Below are positions 17,657-26,822 of a stretch of 64,000 nucleotides of DNA, piece after piece; positions within the stretch are counted from its first letter, which is position 1; the number at the start of each line of letters is the position of its first letter. Source of the stretch: Pleurocapsa sp. PCC 7319 (GTDB lineage: Bacteria > Cyanobacteriota > Cyanobacteriia > Cyanobacteriales > Xenococcaceae). Position numbers and translations under genes: made by a program. The stretch is from contig NZ_KB235922.1 in NCBI RefSeq assembly GCF_000332195.1, positions 2,566,211 through 2,630,210 of the forward strand, in the 5' to 3' direction. The notes beneath the pieces were generated by a model. The model was not told the origin of the DNA. It did not search any database and saw nothing but the letters and a program-made list of their open reading frames with translations.

Positions 17657-19666
17657 ATGAGCTTATTTAATCTGCAAGCCCCCTTTGAACCTCAGGGAGA
17701 TCAGCCCCAGGCGATTGCGCAATTAACAGAATCCCTTCAGGCAGGAAATACTTTTCAAACTTTACTCGGAGCAACTGGTACTGGGAAAACTTTTTCAATC
17801 GCGAACATCATTGCTAACGTAGAGAAACCAACCTTAGTTTTGGCTCATAATAAAACTCTTGCAGCCCAGTTATGTAATGAGTTGCGCCAATTTTTCCCTG
17901 ATAATGCAGTCGAGTATTTTGTCAGTTATTACGACTATTATCAACCAGAGGCATATATTCCTGTCAGTGATACTTATATTGAAAAGACTGCCTCGATTAA
18001 CGATGAAATCGATATGTTGCGTCATTCGGCAACGCGATCGCTCTTTGAACGTCGAGATGTAATTGTGGTGGCATCGATTAGCTGTATTTACGGTTTAGGG
18101 ATGCCCGCTGAGTATTTGAAAGCTGCTGTGCCTTTAAAGTTGGGGATGGAGATAGATCAACGGGAACTTTTAAGGGATTTGGTATCGGTTCAATATTCCC
18201 GTAACGACCTTGAAATTGAACGAGGACGGTTTCGCGTCAAAGGAGATGTGCTAGAAATTGTCCCTGCCTATGAGGATCGTATTATACGGATTGAATTTTT
18301 CGGTGATGAGATTGAAGCTTTACGTTATGTCGATCCTGTTACTGGAGAAATTTTGCAGAGTTTAAATGGCATTAATATTTATCCAGCTCGGCACTTTGTT
18401 ACTCCTCAAGAAAGACTAGAATCTGCTTGTCAGGAAATCAAAACCGAACTCGAAGCTCGCTTGATAGAGTTAGAAACTGCCGATAAACTGTTAGAAGCCC
18501 AGCGACTAGAGCAACGTTGTCGTTACGATTTAGAACTCTTGCAGGAAGTTGGCTATTGTAATGGAGTTGAAAACTATTCCCGGCATTTAGCAGGAAGACA
18601 ACCAGGTGCGCCACCAGAATGTTTAATAGATTATTTTCCGGATGATTGGCTACTGGTAATAGATGAATCTCACGTTTCGGTACCACAGTTAAGGGGAATG
18701 TATAACGGCGATCAAGCGCGGAAAAAAGTCTTAATCGAACATGGATTTAGATTACCTTCTGCTGCGGATAATCGTCCCTTAAAAGCTGAAGAATTTTGGA
18801 CAAAAGTCAATCAATGTATATTTGTCTCAGCCACTCCTGCCAAATGGGAATTAGAAAAATCGGGCGAGCTGGTTGCCGAGCAAATTATCCGTCCCACTGG
18901 TGTCATCGATCCCGAACTTTTAGTTCGTCCTACGGAAGGACAAGTTGACGATTTATTTGGCGAAATTAACGAACGAGTTGCCAAAGAAGAAAGAGTTTTA
19001 ATTACAACTCTAACCAAGAAAATGGCGGAAGATTTGAGTGAGTATTTTGCTGAACGAGATGTTAAAGTTCAATATTTACATTCGGAAATTAAATCTATAG
19101 AAAGGATTGAAATCTTACAATCTCTACGAAAAGGCGAAGTAGATGTCTTAATTGGGGTCAATTTATTACGGGAAGGTTTAGATTTACCAGAAGTTTCTTT
19201 GGTAGCAATTCTTGATGCTGATAAAGAAGGATTTCTCCGTTCTGAAAGTTCTATTATTCAAACTATTGGTAGGGCAGCCCGTCATATTCAAGGGCAAGCC
19301 ATTTTATATGCTGATAACTTAACTAACAGTATGGCGAGGGCAATTGAAGAAACGGAAAGAAGACGTAATATTCAGATTGCCTACAATAAACGTCACAATA
19401 TTATCCCCAAACCAATTGTTAAAAACGAAGAAAATTCTATTTTGGCTTTCTTAGATATCTCTCGTCGTTTAAACTCCGAACAATTAGAGCAAATTTATCA
19501 ACAATCTGACGAATTACCTTTAGAAAAAATCCCCGATGTAATCGAGCAACTAGAGGCAAAAATGAAAGATGCAGCTAAAGCATTGGAATTTGAAGAAGCA
19601 GCTAAATATCGCGATCGCATTTTAAAATTGCGCGATAAGTTATTAGGAAGAAGTCCTCAAAAATAA
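17657..19666 (+). CDS. uvrB: Excinuclease ABC subunit B
   Basis: 669 residues, the full UvrB length. It is the DNA-loading helicase of nucleotide excision repair, forming complexes with UvrA and UvrC. Walker A is GATGTGKT (38-45); the DNA-clamping beta-hairpin region is [12 protein letters not shown], followed by helicase motifs [20 protein letters not shown] and QTIGRAARH. The C-terminal UVR domain that contacts UvrC is present ([20 protein letters not shown]). The stop codon TAA (19664-19666) lies in the terminal repeat of the next mobile element, so the last one or few residues could have been changed by that insertion. Confidence 0.97.
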   Translation: MSLFNLQAPFEPQGDQPQAIAQLTESLQAGNTFQTLLGATGTGKTFSIANIIANVEKPTLVLAHNKTLAAQLCNELRQFFPDNAVEYFVSYYDYYQPEAYIPVSDTYIEKTASINDEIDMLRHSATRSLFERRDVIVVASISCIYGLGMPAEYLKAAVPLKLGMEIDQRELLRDLVSVQYSRNDLEIERGRFRVKGDVLEIVPAYEDRIIRIEFFGDEIEALRYVDPVTGEILQSLNGINIYPARHFVTPQERLESACQEIKTELEARLIELETADKLLEAQRLEQRCRYDLELLQEVGYCNGVENYSRHLAGRQPGAPPECLIDYFPDDWLLVIDESHVSVPQLRGMYNGDQARKKVLIEHGFRLPSAADNRPLKAEEFWTKVNQCIFVSATPAKWELEKSGELVAEQIIRPTGVIDPELLVRPTEGQVDDLFGEINERVAKEERVLITTLTKKMAEDLSEYFAERDVKVQYLHSEIKSIERIEILQSLRKGEVDVLIGVNLLREGLDLPEVSLVAILDADKEGFLRSESSIIQTIGRAARHIQGQAILYADNLTNSMARAIEETERRRNIQIAYNKRHNIIPKPIVKNEENSILAFLDISRRLNSEQLEQIYQQSDELPLEKIPDVIEQLEAKMKDAAKALEFEEAAKYRDRILKLRDKLLGRSPQK

Positions 19667-20981
19667 GGTGATTTCTGCCAAAAAATATCCCAAAGAATTA
19701 AAATTAGAATGTCACTCAGGGAAAATCAGGAAGAATTTAGTTGAAAAAAGAGGAGAAGAGTCAAAAATTAACTGAATCTCAAATAAGAGATTTACGTTTA
19801 GCAGCGAGAAAAATGAAAGGTGCTTCACGTCGAGGGTTTCAGGCAGAAATGTGTTTAAAATATTGTGATGGCAATGCCAGATATGGAGAAACGCTGTGGG
19901 GTTGGAGTCGCCACACTATCGAATTAGGATTGTCAGAAAAGTGGAGTGGAATGATTTGTGTGGGGGCACAATCGATGTGTAGCGGAGTCAAAAAGTGGGA
20001 AGAAAAACAACCCTTTGCTGCACAAGCATTAAAGGAGATAGCCGAAGCTCATAGTCAACAAGACCCCAGTTTTAAGACATCGATTGCTTATACCCGACTG
20101 ACAGCCACCGAAGCGATATCTCAGTTAAGAGGTCGGGGTTCGACGAGTTGGAAATTCCTGCCCCGAGCACGATGGCAGTAATCTTGAATCGGATGGGTTA
20201 TCGTTTAAGAAAAGTGCTCAAAGCTAAACCTCAAAAAAAATTGCTGAAACCGACGCTATCTTTAAAAAGATAAGTGTTAAAGACCAGAAAAAAAATGACC
20301 GAGTCAAACGTCTAAGCTTGGATTGCAAGGCAACGGTGAAAATAGGCGATTATAGTCGTGGCGGACAAACTAGAGGTAACAATCAAGCCCAAGACCACGA
20401 TATGGGAGCCACAGAAAAATATATTCCTTGTGGAATCCTGGATGAAGAGAACGGACAACTCTATCTCAACTTTGGCAGTTATTACAAAACCAGTGATTTT
20501 ATTGTCGATAGTTTGTCTCTGTGGTGGAACCAGATTCCTAATCCTGAACAGCAACAAATAAATTTGATTCAAATCAAAGTAGATAACGGTCCAGAGAATA
20601 GTGGCAGAAGAACTCAATTTTTGAAGCGAATGGTCGAGTTTGCCAATATCACAGGAAAATCGATTCAGTTGTTGTACTTTCCTCCTTATCACAGTAAATA
20701 TAATCCCATTGAACGTTGTTGGGGTATTTTAGAACAACATCTTCTATGGCGCACTCCTCAGCAACGTTGACACTATGCTTGCTTGGACGCAAAGTATGAC
20801 TTGGAAAGGAATACAGCCCATCGTCAATCTCAGCCATCAGATTTATCACAAAGGCATTTCTTTAACTAAAAAAGCTATCGAAGCAATTGAACTACGTCTC
20901 CTGCGAAATCCAAACTTACCCAAATGGGATATTTTTATTCGACCTTGTTAGTTGGTATTTTCTTTCTTAAAAATCACCTTA
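19664..20981 (+). mobile_element. Decayed ISAzo13-type insertion sequence
   Basis: Bounded by TAAGGTGATTT at the left (19664-19674) and its inverted copy AAATCACCTTA at the right (20971-20981). A single, frameshifted transposase occupies the interior. The left end coincides with the stop codon of uvrB. I found no convincing target duplication, so the right boundary is inferred from the inverted repeat alone. Confidence 0.65.
19741..20951 (+). pseudogene. ISAzo13 family transposase, frameshifted
   Basis: The pieces read in order as one transposase: an N-terminal part (19741 to about 20130), then PSTMAVILNRMGYRLRKVLK in a second frame, then the DDE core with VKIGDYSRGGQTR, KVDNGPENSGRRTQF and PPYHSKYNPIERCWG (about 20265-20766), and finally a last 60 residues after another shift near 20767. 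These motifs match the ISAzo13 DDE domain (Asp and Glu of the catalytic triad in VDNGPEN and NPIER). Three or more frame changes, including one in an A-rich tract near 20233, mean that it is not functional. Confidence 0.85.
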
Positions 20982-21178
20982 GTTATGCCAACGTAATAGT
21001 CGGCAATGGATTTGGCAACTGTAACAATCGAGAATCTAAATATGTTAAAGCCTATTCTCCCGATATCCTAAATACTATCGATAAAATGGCTCAAAAACGA
21101 GCTTTAGTTAGTGCGGTGCTATTTACTACTGGCGGTTCGAGATTCTTTGGGCAAAAAGTAGCCGATCTTAATAGTTGA
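20982..21178 (+). pseudogene. 3' fragment resembling phage-type ssDNA-annealing protein
   Basis: An open frame of about 65 residues directly follows the right end of the ISAzo13 element. It contains GNGFGNCNNRESKYVKAYSP and LNTIDKMAQKRALVSAVLFT, which recall the conserved C-terminal core of phage and plasmid proteins of the Rad52-like annealing type (NTxxKMAxKRALVxAVL). This match is from memory and not certain. The beginning of the gene is missing, and it ends at a TGA, so this is probably a remnant truncated by the insertion on its left. Confidence 0.45.
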
Positions 21179-21972
21179 TTGGGATTATGGAAAACATAAA
21201 TGGTGAGGGTGCGGTCGCAGCAAGTCATATCAAGTCTGACTTTTCACGGTATCTTGGGTCGAAAAAAAACTAGGTAATAATGTTCGCTAACTTTTGTTCA
21301 ATCTTGAGGTTTCCTCAACCAAATCTGACAAACCCATTGAAAGTGTACTCATCCCTCGCTCCAAAGCTTCAATTCGACCACGACGTGATAGAGCTTCAAC
21401 CGCTTTCAAATAAGCTTGACTTCCAGCTTTATAGTCATTCTAAATAGGAAACATATGAAATAATATAAGCTAGATGAGAAATCAATCAGGTTAGATGACT
21501 TATAGTGTAGATTTGCGAAAGCGGGTAGTGGACTTTGTAGCGGCTGGAGGCTCCAAAGCCGAAGCATCAAGAAGATATGAGGTAAGTCTATGGTGTGTGA
21601 ATGATTGGTGTCGAAGAAAGAATTTGACTCCAGCACCACAACTTGGAAGAAAGCGAAAACTAGACTCTCTAGCAATTGCCCAACATATTCAAGAAAATCC
21701 AGATGCTTTGTTAAGAGAAAGGGCGCAATATTTTGGAGTGCATACGAGTGCTATTGGGTATGCCCAGAAGCAAATGAAGTTAACTCGTAAAAAAAACGCT
21801 GAAATACACTGAACGTAAGCATAGTGAGCGAATCAGCTTTCTGAGAAATTTACGTAAAATTGTCATTCTTGACGGATCAAGCAATTTAGTTTACTTGGAT
21901 GAATCAGGCTTTGAAGAATATGTCTATCGTCCTTATGGCTGGTCAAAACGAGGACAAAAAACTTACGGCGAT

Positions 21973-21999
21973 TGCCCGAAGGGCAGTGGCTTCGCCAAT
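21973..21999 (+). repeat. 27-nt double-hairpin repeat inside IS630 transposase
   Basis: Structure: TGCC-CGAA-GGGCA, then GT, then GGC-TTC-GCC, then AAT. It splits GCGAT (21968-21972) from CGC (22000-22002); without it the transposase reads YGD-RNGKRGTRTS, the family consensus. The insertion adds exactly nine residues (CPKGSGFAN) and keeps the frame. Confidence 0.85.
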
Positions 22000-22287
22000 C
22001 GCAATGGTAAAAGAGGAACAAGAACAAGTCTGATAGCTGGCAAAAGAGGCAAAGAGTTGTTAGCACCAGTTCTTTTTAAAGGAAGTAAATGGTGCTTTAT
22101 GGTTTAATCAATGGCTCGAAGAGCATCTAATTCCCGAATTGAAACCAAACTCCACTCTAATTCTTGATAATGCGGCATTTCATCGCAAGGATGATGTGTT
22201 TCGCATTGCCGAACAAGCGGGTCACAAAGTTTTGTTTTTACCACCCTATTCACCTGATTTTAATCGTATCGAACAAGACTTTGCGAC

Positions 22288-22310
22288 GCGAAGCTAATCC
22301 TTTAGGGCAT
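22288..22310 (+). repeat. 23-nt short repeat that breaks the IS630 transposase
   Basis: GCGAAGC-TAATCC-TTTA-GGG-CAT is inserted between TTTGCGAC and CCTCAAA. Its removal restores DFATLKKRR in frame. The inserted copy introduces a TAA and a frameshift. A related sequence, GCGAAGCGGTATCCTTTAGG, occurs at 49567-49586. Confidence 0.75.
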
Positions 22311-22747
22311 CCTCAAAAAAAGACGTATTTATTCCGCTCCTGGTACTTCCTTGGATGACATCGTTAAATCATACGGAAATTATTTAGAATGACTATACCT
22401 AAATATTGATGACGAGAAGGATTGCCATTTTTGGTGACAAAAATCGGCTCATGGGACATCCATTTGTAATACCAATAACGACCACCCTTTTTTCCTTTAG
22501 CTTGGTAGCGCACAATCCAACAACCAGACGGAGCAATTTCACCTTCGTCCCTTATGTCTTGAATATCTTGTTGGAGTTGTTTAATAAGATGTTTAAGTTC
22601 ATCTAGACGAGTGGCTAGATCCTTCTGTTGACGGGCATTAGCCATAGTTCAGCTCAGAAATAATCGGATATAGTTGTGTAACAAAGTTCGCCAACTATAT
22701 TCTCATTCTAGTCCTCTCCAAAGTTACAATCAACTCGCTTCTAAACT

Positions 22748-24139
22748 TCAACCAGGGGAGCGTAATTGCCATCCTTCACATAAAGATTGCAGCTCTAAAA
22801 AGCCACGCCATAACACCGTGATGCCAATATTACTCTTTCGGCGATGACTCAAGTAACCGCCCAAACGAGCTACAGCTTGTATCGCCCAAGCTACCGTTAA
22901 ATCTACTGCGGTGACTGATTTTCCAAATTTGGCAGCTAAAACCTCAATTTGTACCTGATTTAAAATTGAAGATGCAGGTGCATCTGGTTTGGTTCGATGA
23001 ACATAGGTCATTTTTAACAATTGTGCAGCGATATTCGTTAAAAATCCCAGTAAAACTTGCATACTATCTCCAGATAGACGATAGCTTTCCGCTTTACACC
23101 CTGACTTGAGAATTTTATGATATTCTTCAATTCGCCAACGGTAAGTATACCATCGTAAAATGGTTTGTGCTTGTTCCCCATTGGTAACGGGTTCGGAGGT
23201 CAAGATCATCCATTCTACGGGTTCACAGCCTTCTGGGGGGTCAATTTCTACGGCATAAACCCCATAAACTTCAAAATATTCTGGTTCTTTCATTCTGGCA
23301 GGACTGCGAAGTTTGATGGGTGCATATCTAATTGCCAGAGTAGCGGTTCGCTCTTTTCGATTTGGGGTTTTGGCTAATTCTACTGCTACTTCCATCTTGA
23401 TAGATTGAGATGGGAGCCATGACCATAAATAACTGTTTGACTCTGATAATGCCCTATTATGTGCTGCTCTTACCACTAACCCTGTATTTGCGGTTTGACT
23501 GACTTGTTCAAAGACTTCCGCGATATCTCCTTCTCGGTCAAATACATGAATTACTTTGGTGCTAATACTCTCTGGTTCGGATTTTTCTAAGAGTTTCTGG
23601 ACGGATTGGAGAGCTTCTATCCATTTATAAGATTCTTTTTGTTCAATCGGACGTCTTCTTGCTTCCGCTTGCTTTTTCTGCTTCTGTTTCTGAGTTAAAC
23701 TCTTACTTTCTTCATGATTTCGATGCCACAGTTTTTCTGTTAATAATCCTATGGGTTGTCCATTCTCCCCATTTACAGCTAAGGTGCTATGTAAAATTAG
23801 TCCATTCCCACCATTGCCAATGGGTCCATATTCGGCTCTTTTTTCGCGGATTTTCTTGTAATCGAGATAGGTTGTATCTCCTACTGCTAATACGATTGAG
23901 AGTTCTTTAATCTGCTCTGCTGTTTGAAGATGATAGGGTTGGCACACACTGTTTAGGCTAGTTTTCGGATTGGCAAAGAATTCATAAGCTCTTTTCAGGT
24001 CACTTGCTCTCTCAAAAATCGCGGAGAGTGGTTTGCCATATTTTAACGATAATCTCGATTCGATGAACATAGCCCTTTTGGTTAAACGCTGATCTCCAAA
24101 GTCACATTTTTCGGTTATTAAATTTTTGGTCTGATTCAT
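22748..24139 (-). CDS. IS50-like (IS4 family) transposase
   Basis: 463 residues, intact. The N-terminal FGDQRLTKRAMFIESRLS matches the Tn5-type DNA-binding domain. Catalytic Asp in VLAVGDTTYLDY, second Asp in IHVFDREGDI, and the C-terminal YREK signature is YTYRWRIEEYHKILKSG (Y-x2-R-x3-E-x6-K) with the catalytic Glu. A cut-and-paste mechanism with hairpin intermediates is known for this group. It is the upstream gene of two leftward genes within the element and should be able to act on the terminal repeats at 21236 and 24266. Confidence 0.93.
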   Translation of the reverse strand: MNQTKNLITEKCDFGDQRLTKRAMFIESRLSLKYGKPLSAIFERASDLKRAYEFFANPKTSLNSVCQPYHLQTAEQIKELSIVLAVGDTTYLDYKKIREKRAEYGPIGNGGNGLILHSTLAVNGENGQPIGLLTEKLWHRNHEESKSLTQKQKQKKQAEARRRPIEQKESYKWIEALQSVQKLLEKSEPESISTKVIHVFDREGDIAEVFEQVSQTANTGLVVRAAHNRALSESNSYLWSWLPSQSIKMEVAVELAKTPNRKERTATLAIRYAPIKLRSPARMKEPEYFEVYGVYAVEIDPPEGCEPVEWMILTSEPVTNGEQAQTILRWYTYRWRIEEYHKILKSGCKAESYRLSGDSMQVLLGFLTNIAAQLLKMTYVHRTKPDAPASSILNQVQIEVLAAKFGKSVTAVDLTVAWAIQAVARLGGYLSHRRKSNIGITVLWRGFLELQSLCEGWQLRSPG

Positions 24140-24275
24140 TCACCACTCAAAATCTGCTCAATTATTTTGCTCTATCGAGAGGGCAGATTTCTCGAAATGG
24201 ATAAAATTGTTAGCGAATATTGTTACACAACTTATATACCCTTCAAAAGATGCCGTGAAAAGTCAGATATCAAGT

Positions 24276-24575
24276 CCGGTTGAATACTTAAATTAAGAAT
24301 GAGTCAAGTAATAAGCTCCTGAAGGACGCTTTGCGCCCCAAAATAAAGATGAGAAACCAAATTGGTAGACCAAGTATCATGATACGTGGAAATGTTTTCA
24401 TCACAAAAAAGCCGAAGTTACAATGGTGCAACGAACGCCCGAGAATAAGCTTGGTTAGAGGAAAGTGGACAAATAAATTGGTGAAAGGAGAAAAAACCTT
24501 ATCCCGTTGGAGAGAATGACAAGAGAAAACCATTCCTCATCGAAAACATTTCCCTATCAAGAGTGAGGGCAAAAA
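24276..24575 (+). other. Non-coding leader of the IS110 element, candidate bridge-RNA region
   Basis: 300 bases with no coding frame lie between the right target duplication of the IS50-like element and the IS110 gene. IS110-group elements encode a structured bridge RNA in the 5' non-coding region that guides target and donor choice (established for IS621 and relatives). Small inverted stretches are present, for example GTAGACCAAGTATCATGATAC around 24366-24386, but I cannot fold the sequence here. The left end of the element is not defined. Confidence 0.35.
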
Positions 24576-25949
24576 ATGAAGCCAATTGGTCGAAGCCAAA
24601 AATCCCAGAAAAAAAGTAGCAAAAGACAGGAGCCAGAAATAAAAGTCATCAATCCGCACTCGGCGGGAATTGATATTGGCTCAAGAGAGCATTGGGTTTG
24701 TGTACCTATAGCAGCAACAGAATCTAATGTTCGTTGTTTTGGGTGTAGTACACCAGATTTACTAGCTCTGGCAAATTGGTTAAGTGAATGCGGTGTGACG
24801 AGTATTGCCCTCGAATCGACGGGAGTAGAATGGATACCTTTATTTAACATCTTAAGTCAGCATAACTTCCAAGTCTGTTTAGTCAATGCTCACAATGTAA
24901 AAACAGTACCAGGAAGAAAAAGCGATGTCCAAGATTGTCAATGGTTACAACAACTGCATAGTTATGGCTTACTTGCACCTTCCTTTATCCCCGAAGGAGA
25001 AATAACTGTACTGAGAAGCTATTTAAGACAACGAGAAAATTTGATTCAAGCTAGTTCGACTCATGTGCAAAGAATGCAAAAAGCTTTAACACAGATGAAT
25101 TTGCAGTTGCATAAAGTCATTAGCGATCTTACAGGGGTGACAGGATTAAATATTCTGAGGGCCATTATTGCTGGGGAAAGAAATCCACAAACCTTAGCCA
25201 AATTAGCACACCGAAGAATTAAAAGTAGTCCACAACAAATTAGAGATGCCCTAACGGGTAATTATCGTCCAGAAATGGTTTTTATTTTGCATCAAGAATT
25301 ATCTTGTTATCAATTTTATCAACAACAAATCGGATTATTAGAGGAACAAATCGAACAATGTCTCAGTAAATTGCCCTCCCAAACAAAAGAGACTCCGCCC
25401 CTAAATAGCCAGAAAAAGTGTCGTCGCTCAATCAAATCAGGGTTCGACTTACATTCTCATCTCTATCGTATTGCGGGAGTAGATTTTACCAGCATTGATG
25501 GTTTAAGTGTAGTCACAGTGCAAACCATCCTCAGTGAAGTAGGATTAGACCCGACTAAATTTAAGAGTGCTAAACATTTCAGCTCTTGGCTCGGATTATG
25601 TCCTGGTTGTCGGATTACAGGGGGCAAAGTTAAAAGTTCTCAGACTCGTCGAGTTAACAATCGAGCTGCAACAGCTTTTCGATTGGCAGCTCAAGCTGTT
25701 AGTCGTTCTCATTCAGCTTTGGGCGCATTTTATCGACGCATTCGCTCCCGTGCTGGCGCACCCAAGGCCATTACTGCTACAGCACACAAAATTGCTCGTC
25801 TATTCTATACTCTCTGGACAAAAAAAGAATCTTATCTCGATCGTGGAGCTGATTACTATGAACAAAAATATCAAGAAAGACTCATCAAAAATCTCAAGCA
25901 AAGAGCAAAATCCCTTGGTTTAGAAGTAGTTGAGGCATCTTCTACTTGA
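24576..25949 (+). CDS. IS110 family transposase
   Basis: 457 residues, intact. The N-terminal RuvC-like DEDD domain shows AGIDIGSREHWVC (first Asp), IALESTGVEWIP (Glu) and GRKSDVQDCQWLQ (Asp-Asp). The C-terminal Tnp domain has IDGLSVVTVQTILSEVGLD, SWLGLCPGCRITGGKVKSS and a Ser-rich active-site region (AAQAVSRSHSALGAFYRR). The extra C-terminal tail after ARLFYTLWTKKESY is usual. IS110 elements recombine without flanking inverted repeats and may be guided by an RNA. Both ends of this element remain undefined. Confidence 0.92.
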   Translation: MKPIGRSQKSQKKSSKRQEPEIKVINPHSAGIDIGSREHWVCVPIAATESNVRCFGCSTPDLLALANWLSECGVTSIALESTGVEWIPLFNILSQHNFQVCLVNAHNVKTVPGRKSDVQDCQWLQQLHSYGLLAPSFIPEGEITVLRSYLRQRENLIQASSTHVQRMQKALTQMNLQLHKVISDLTGVTGLNILRAIIAGERNPQTLAKLAHRRIKSSPQQIRDALTGNYRPEMVFILHQELSCYQFYQQQIGLLEEQIEQCLSKLPSQTKETPPLNSQKKCRRSIKSGFDLHSHLYRIAGVDFTSIDGLSVVTVQTILSEVGLDPTKFKSAKHFSSWLGLCPGCRITGGKVKSSQTRRVNNRAATAFRLAAQAVSRSHSALGAFYRRIRSRAGAPKAITATAHKIARLFYTLWTKKESYLDRGADYYEQKYQERLIKNLKQRAKSLGLEVVEASST

Positions 25950-26342
25950 TTTTAGTTTCTGGAGAGTAATAAGTAACAAGTAATAAGTTTTTTAGGTCTG
26001 CAATAAGCCTGTTTATTTCAATTAATTATCCGTACTTGATATCATTTATGTTTTCCACCCTTGCAGGATAAGATAATTGAGATTGGATAGTGATTGAATA
26101 TTTCCTCAATTTTACAACCGAATTTGACCATTTCATAACGGATATAATGCCAGTCGTCTTTATTTATCAAGATCTTAGATTATTCCATAACAGTAATCTT
26201 CCGTTCTTCGATTTAGATGGTCAATTAAGCTATTGTTACATTAAAGGCTGAATCTCAGTTGCTAGAGAAATACTAATTTTCAGCAAGATAAATATTAAAA
26301 AAGGTTTTTATGATATATGTAATTAGCAAAGGTAAATAGAAT
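25950..26342. other. Gap after IS110
   Basis: About 390 AT-rich bases. Near the start, 25968-25989 is a run of TAACAAG/TAATAAG heptamers, the complement of the TTACTTG runs near 16650. No gene or RNA recognised; the right end of the IS110 element lies somewhere here. Confidence 0.4.
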
Positions 26343-26648
26343 ATGATTGTCAGGATATTCAGAGTTTCTGTCCCACCAAACCTTCATGCGGAGTTCGAGA
26401 AGGATTTTTTAGCCATTTCTGTGCCTTATGTGGAAAAATATTCAGGCTTGGTATCGATTGTTGTCGGTCGTCCAGCTAAACCTCAATCTGAAGAATACGT
26501 TATGGTTTCTACGTGGAAAGATGAAGCTTCAGTCAAAGCATTTGCAGGTCATCAATGGAGTGAAGCGGTCATCCCTACTGGTATGAAAAAGTATGTTAAA
26601 GAATGCTGGGTGCATCACTATGAAGTATTTGAAAACCCGATTGATTAG
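26343..26648 (+). CDS. Antibiotic biosynthesis monooxygenase (ABM) domain protein
   Basis: 101 residues forming a single dimeric alpha-beta barrel: MIVRIFRVSVPPNLHAEFEK, then YSGLVSIVVGRPAKPQSEEY and VMVSTWKDEASVKAFAGHQW. This is the ABM fold found in quinol- and haem-modifying enzymes and in many uncharacterised single-domain proteins. The conserved Trp/His cluster (STWKDE, GHQW) fits. Substrate unknown; the next gene (MOSC) is on the same strand but 174 bases away. Confidence 0.8.
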   Translation: MIVRIFRVSVPPNLHAEFEKDFLAISVPYVEKYSGLVSIVVGRPAKPQSEEYVMVSTWKDEASVKAFAGHQWSEAVIPTGMKKYVKECWVHHYEVFENPID

Positions 26649-26822
26649 GCATAGGTAGATCTCGATGGTAGTGTAGCAAGAGTGTTGAAAAAGCTGAATC
26701 GATCTTCCAAACTCATACTTGTTAATCTGCGATTACATAATCATTTATCTGGTTTTTAGAGTTTAGGCTTTAGCTTCACTTTCCCTGCAACATACATGTT
26801 AAGTGTTGAGGTAGTGTAATTT

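Larger units (their letters stand above)
21495..22392 (+). pseudogene. IS630 transposase, multiply disrupted
   Basis: It starts MTYSVDLRKRVVDFVAAGGS with a helix-turn-helix and continues, after a shift at an A8 run (21789-21796), into SFLRNLRKIVILDGSSNLVY, LDESGFEEYVYRPYGW (first Asp of DDE), LILDNAAFHR and LPPYSPDFNRIEQDF (second Asp and Glu), ending GNYLE. The A8 shift could be programmed, as in some IS630 members. Other lesions cannot be: a 27-nt in-frame insertion (21973-21999), a frameshift near 22080 in FKGS/VNGALWFNQW, and a 23-nt insertion with a stop (22288-22310). The element is probably immobile on its own. Confidence 0.85.
21432..22395 (+). mobile_element. IS630-type insertion sequence nested in the passenger gene
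   Basis: 964 bases between perfect inverted repeats (TATAGTCATTCTAAATA at 21430-21446 and its complement at 22381-22397, including the TA dinucleotides). The element is flanked by TA on both sides, the target duplication expected for IS630. Removing the element and one TA restores an uninterrupted frame of the host gene. Its own transposase carries two inserted short repeats and other lesions. Confidence 0.88.
21287..22645 (-). pseudogene. Passenger gene of the IS50-like element, split by IS630
   Basis: The 5' part (22645 down to 22398) codes for MANARQQKDLATRLDELKHL, then a coiled coil, a GCWIVRYQAKGKKGGRYWYY segment and NPSRHQYLG. If the IS630 and one TA are removed, the frame continues at 21429 with KAGSQAYLKAVEALSRRG and ends LVEETSRLNKS with TAG at 21287-21289, giving about 131 residues. 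It lies downstream of the transposase gene inside the same inverted repeats, so it belongs to the element. Family not recognised; the N-terminal heptad pattern suggests a coiled coil, and the Tyr/Trp/Lys-rich centre could bind nucleic acid (inference). Confidence 0.8.
21236..24266 (-). mobile_element. IS50-like (IS4 family) element with passenger gene, carrying a nested IS630
   Basis: The terminal inverted repeats are CTGACTTTTCACGGTATCTT at 21236-21255 and its inverted partner with one mismatch at 24247-24266. They start CTGAC, like the ends of Tn5/IS50. They are flanked by identical 9-bp target duplications ATATCAAGT at 21227-21235 and 24267-24275, the length known for the IS50 group. Inside are an IS50-like transposase and a second small gene, both leftward. 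About 966 bases of the 3031 belong to a nested IS630, so the parent element was about 2.07 kb. A subterminal motif with core TTCGCYAAC occurs at 21274-21290, 22679-22695 and (inverted) 24209-24225. Confidence 0.88.

Noticed and set aside
22673-24231. The 23-bp GTTGTGTAAC-type repeats (22673-22695 and 24209-24231) as the ends of the IS50-like element.
   Set aside because: The CTGAC repeats farther out are flanked by a perfect 9-bp duplication, while the 23-bp repeats have no clear duplication and a third related motif lies at 21274-21290; they are better seen as subterminal signals.
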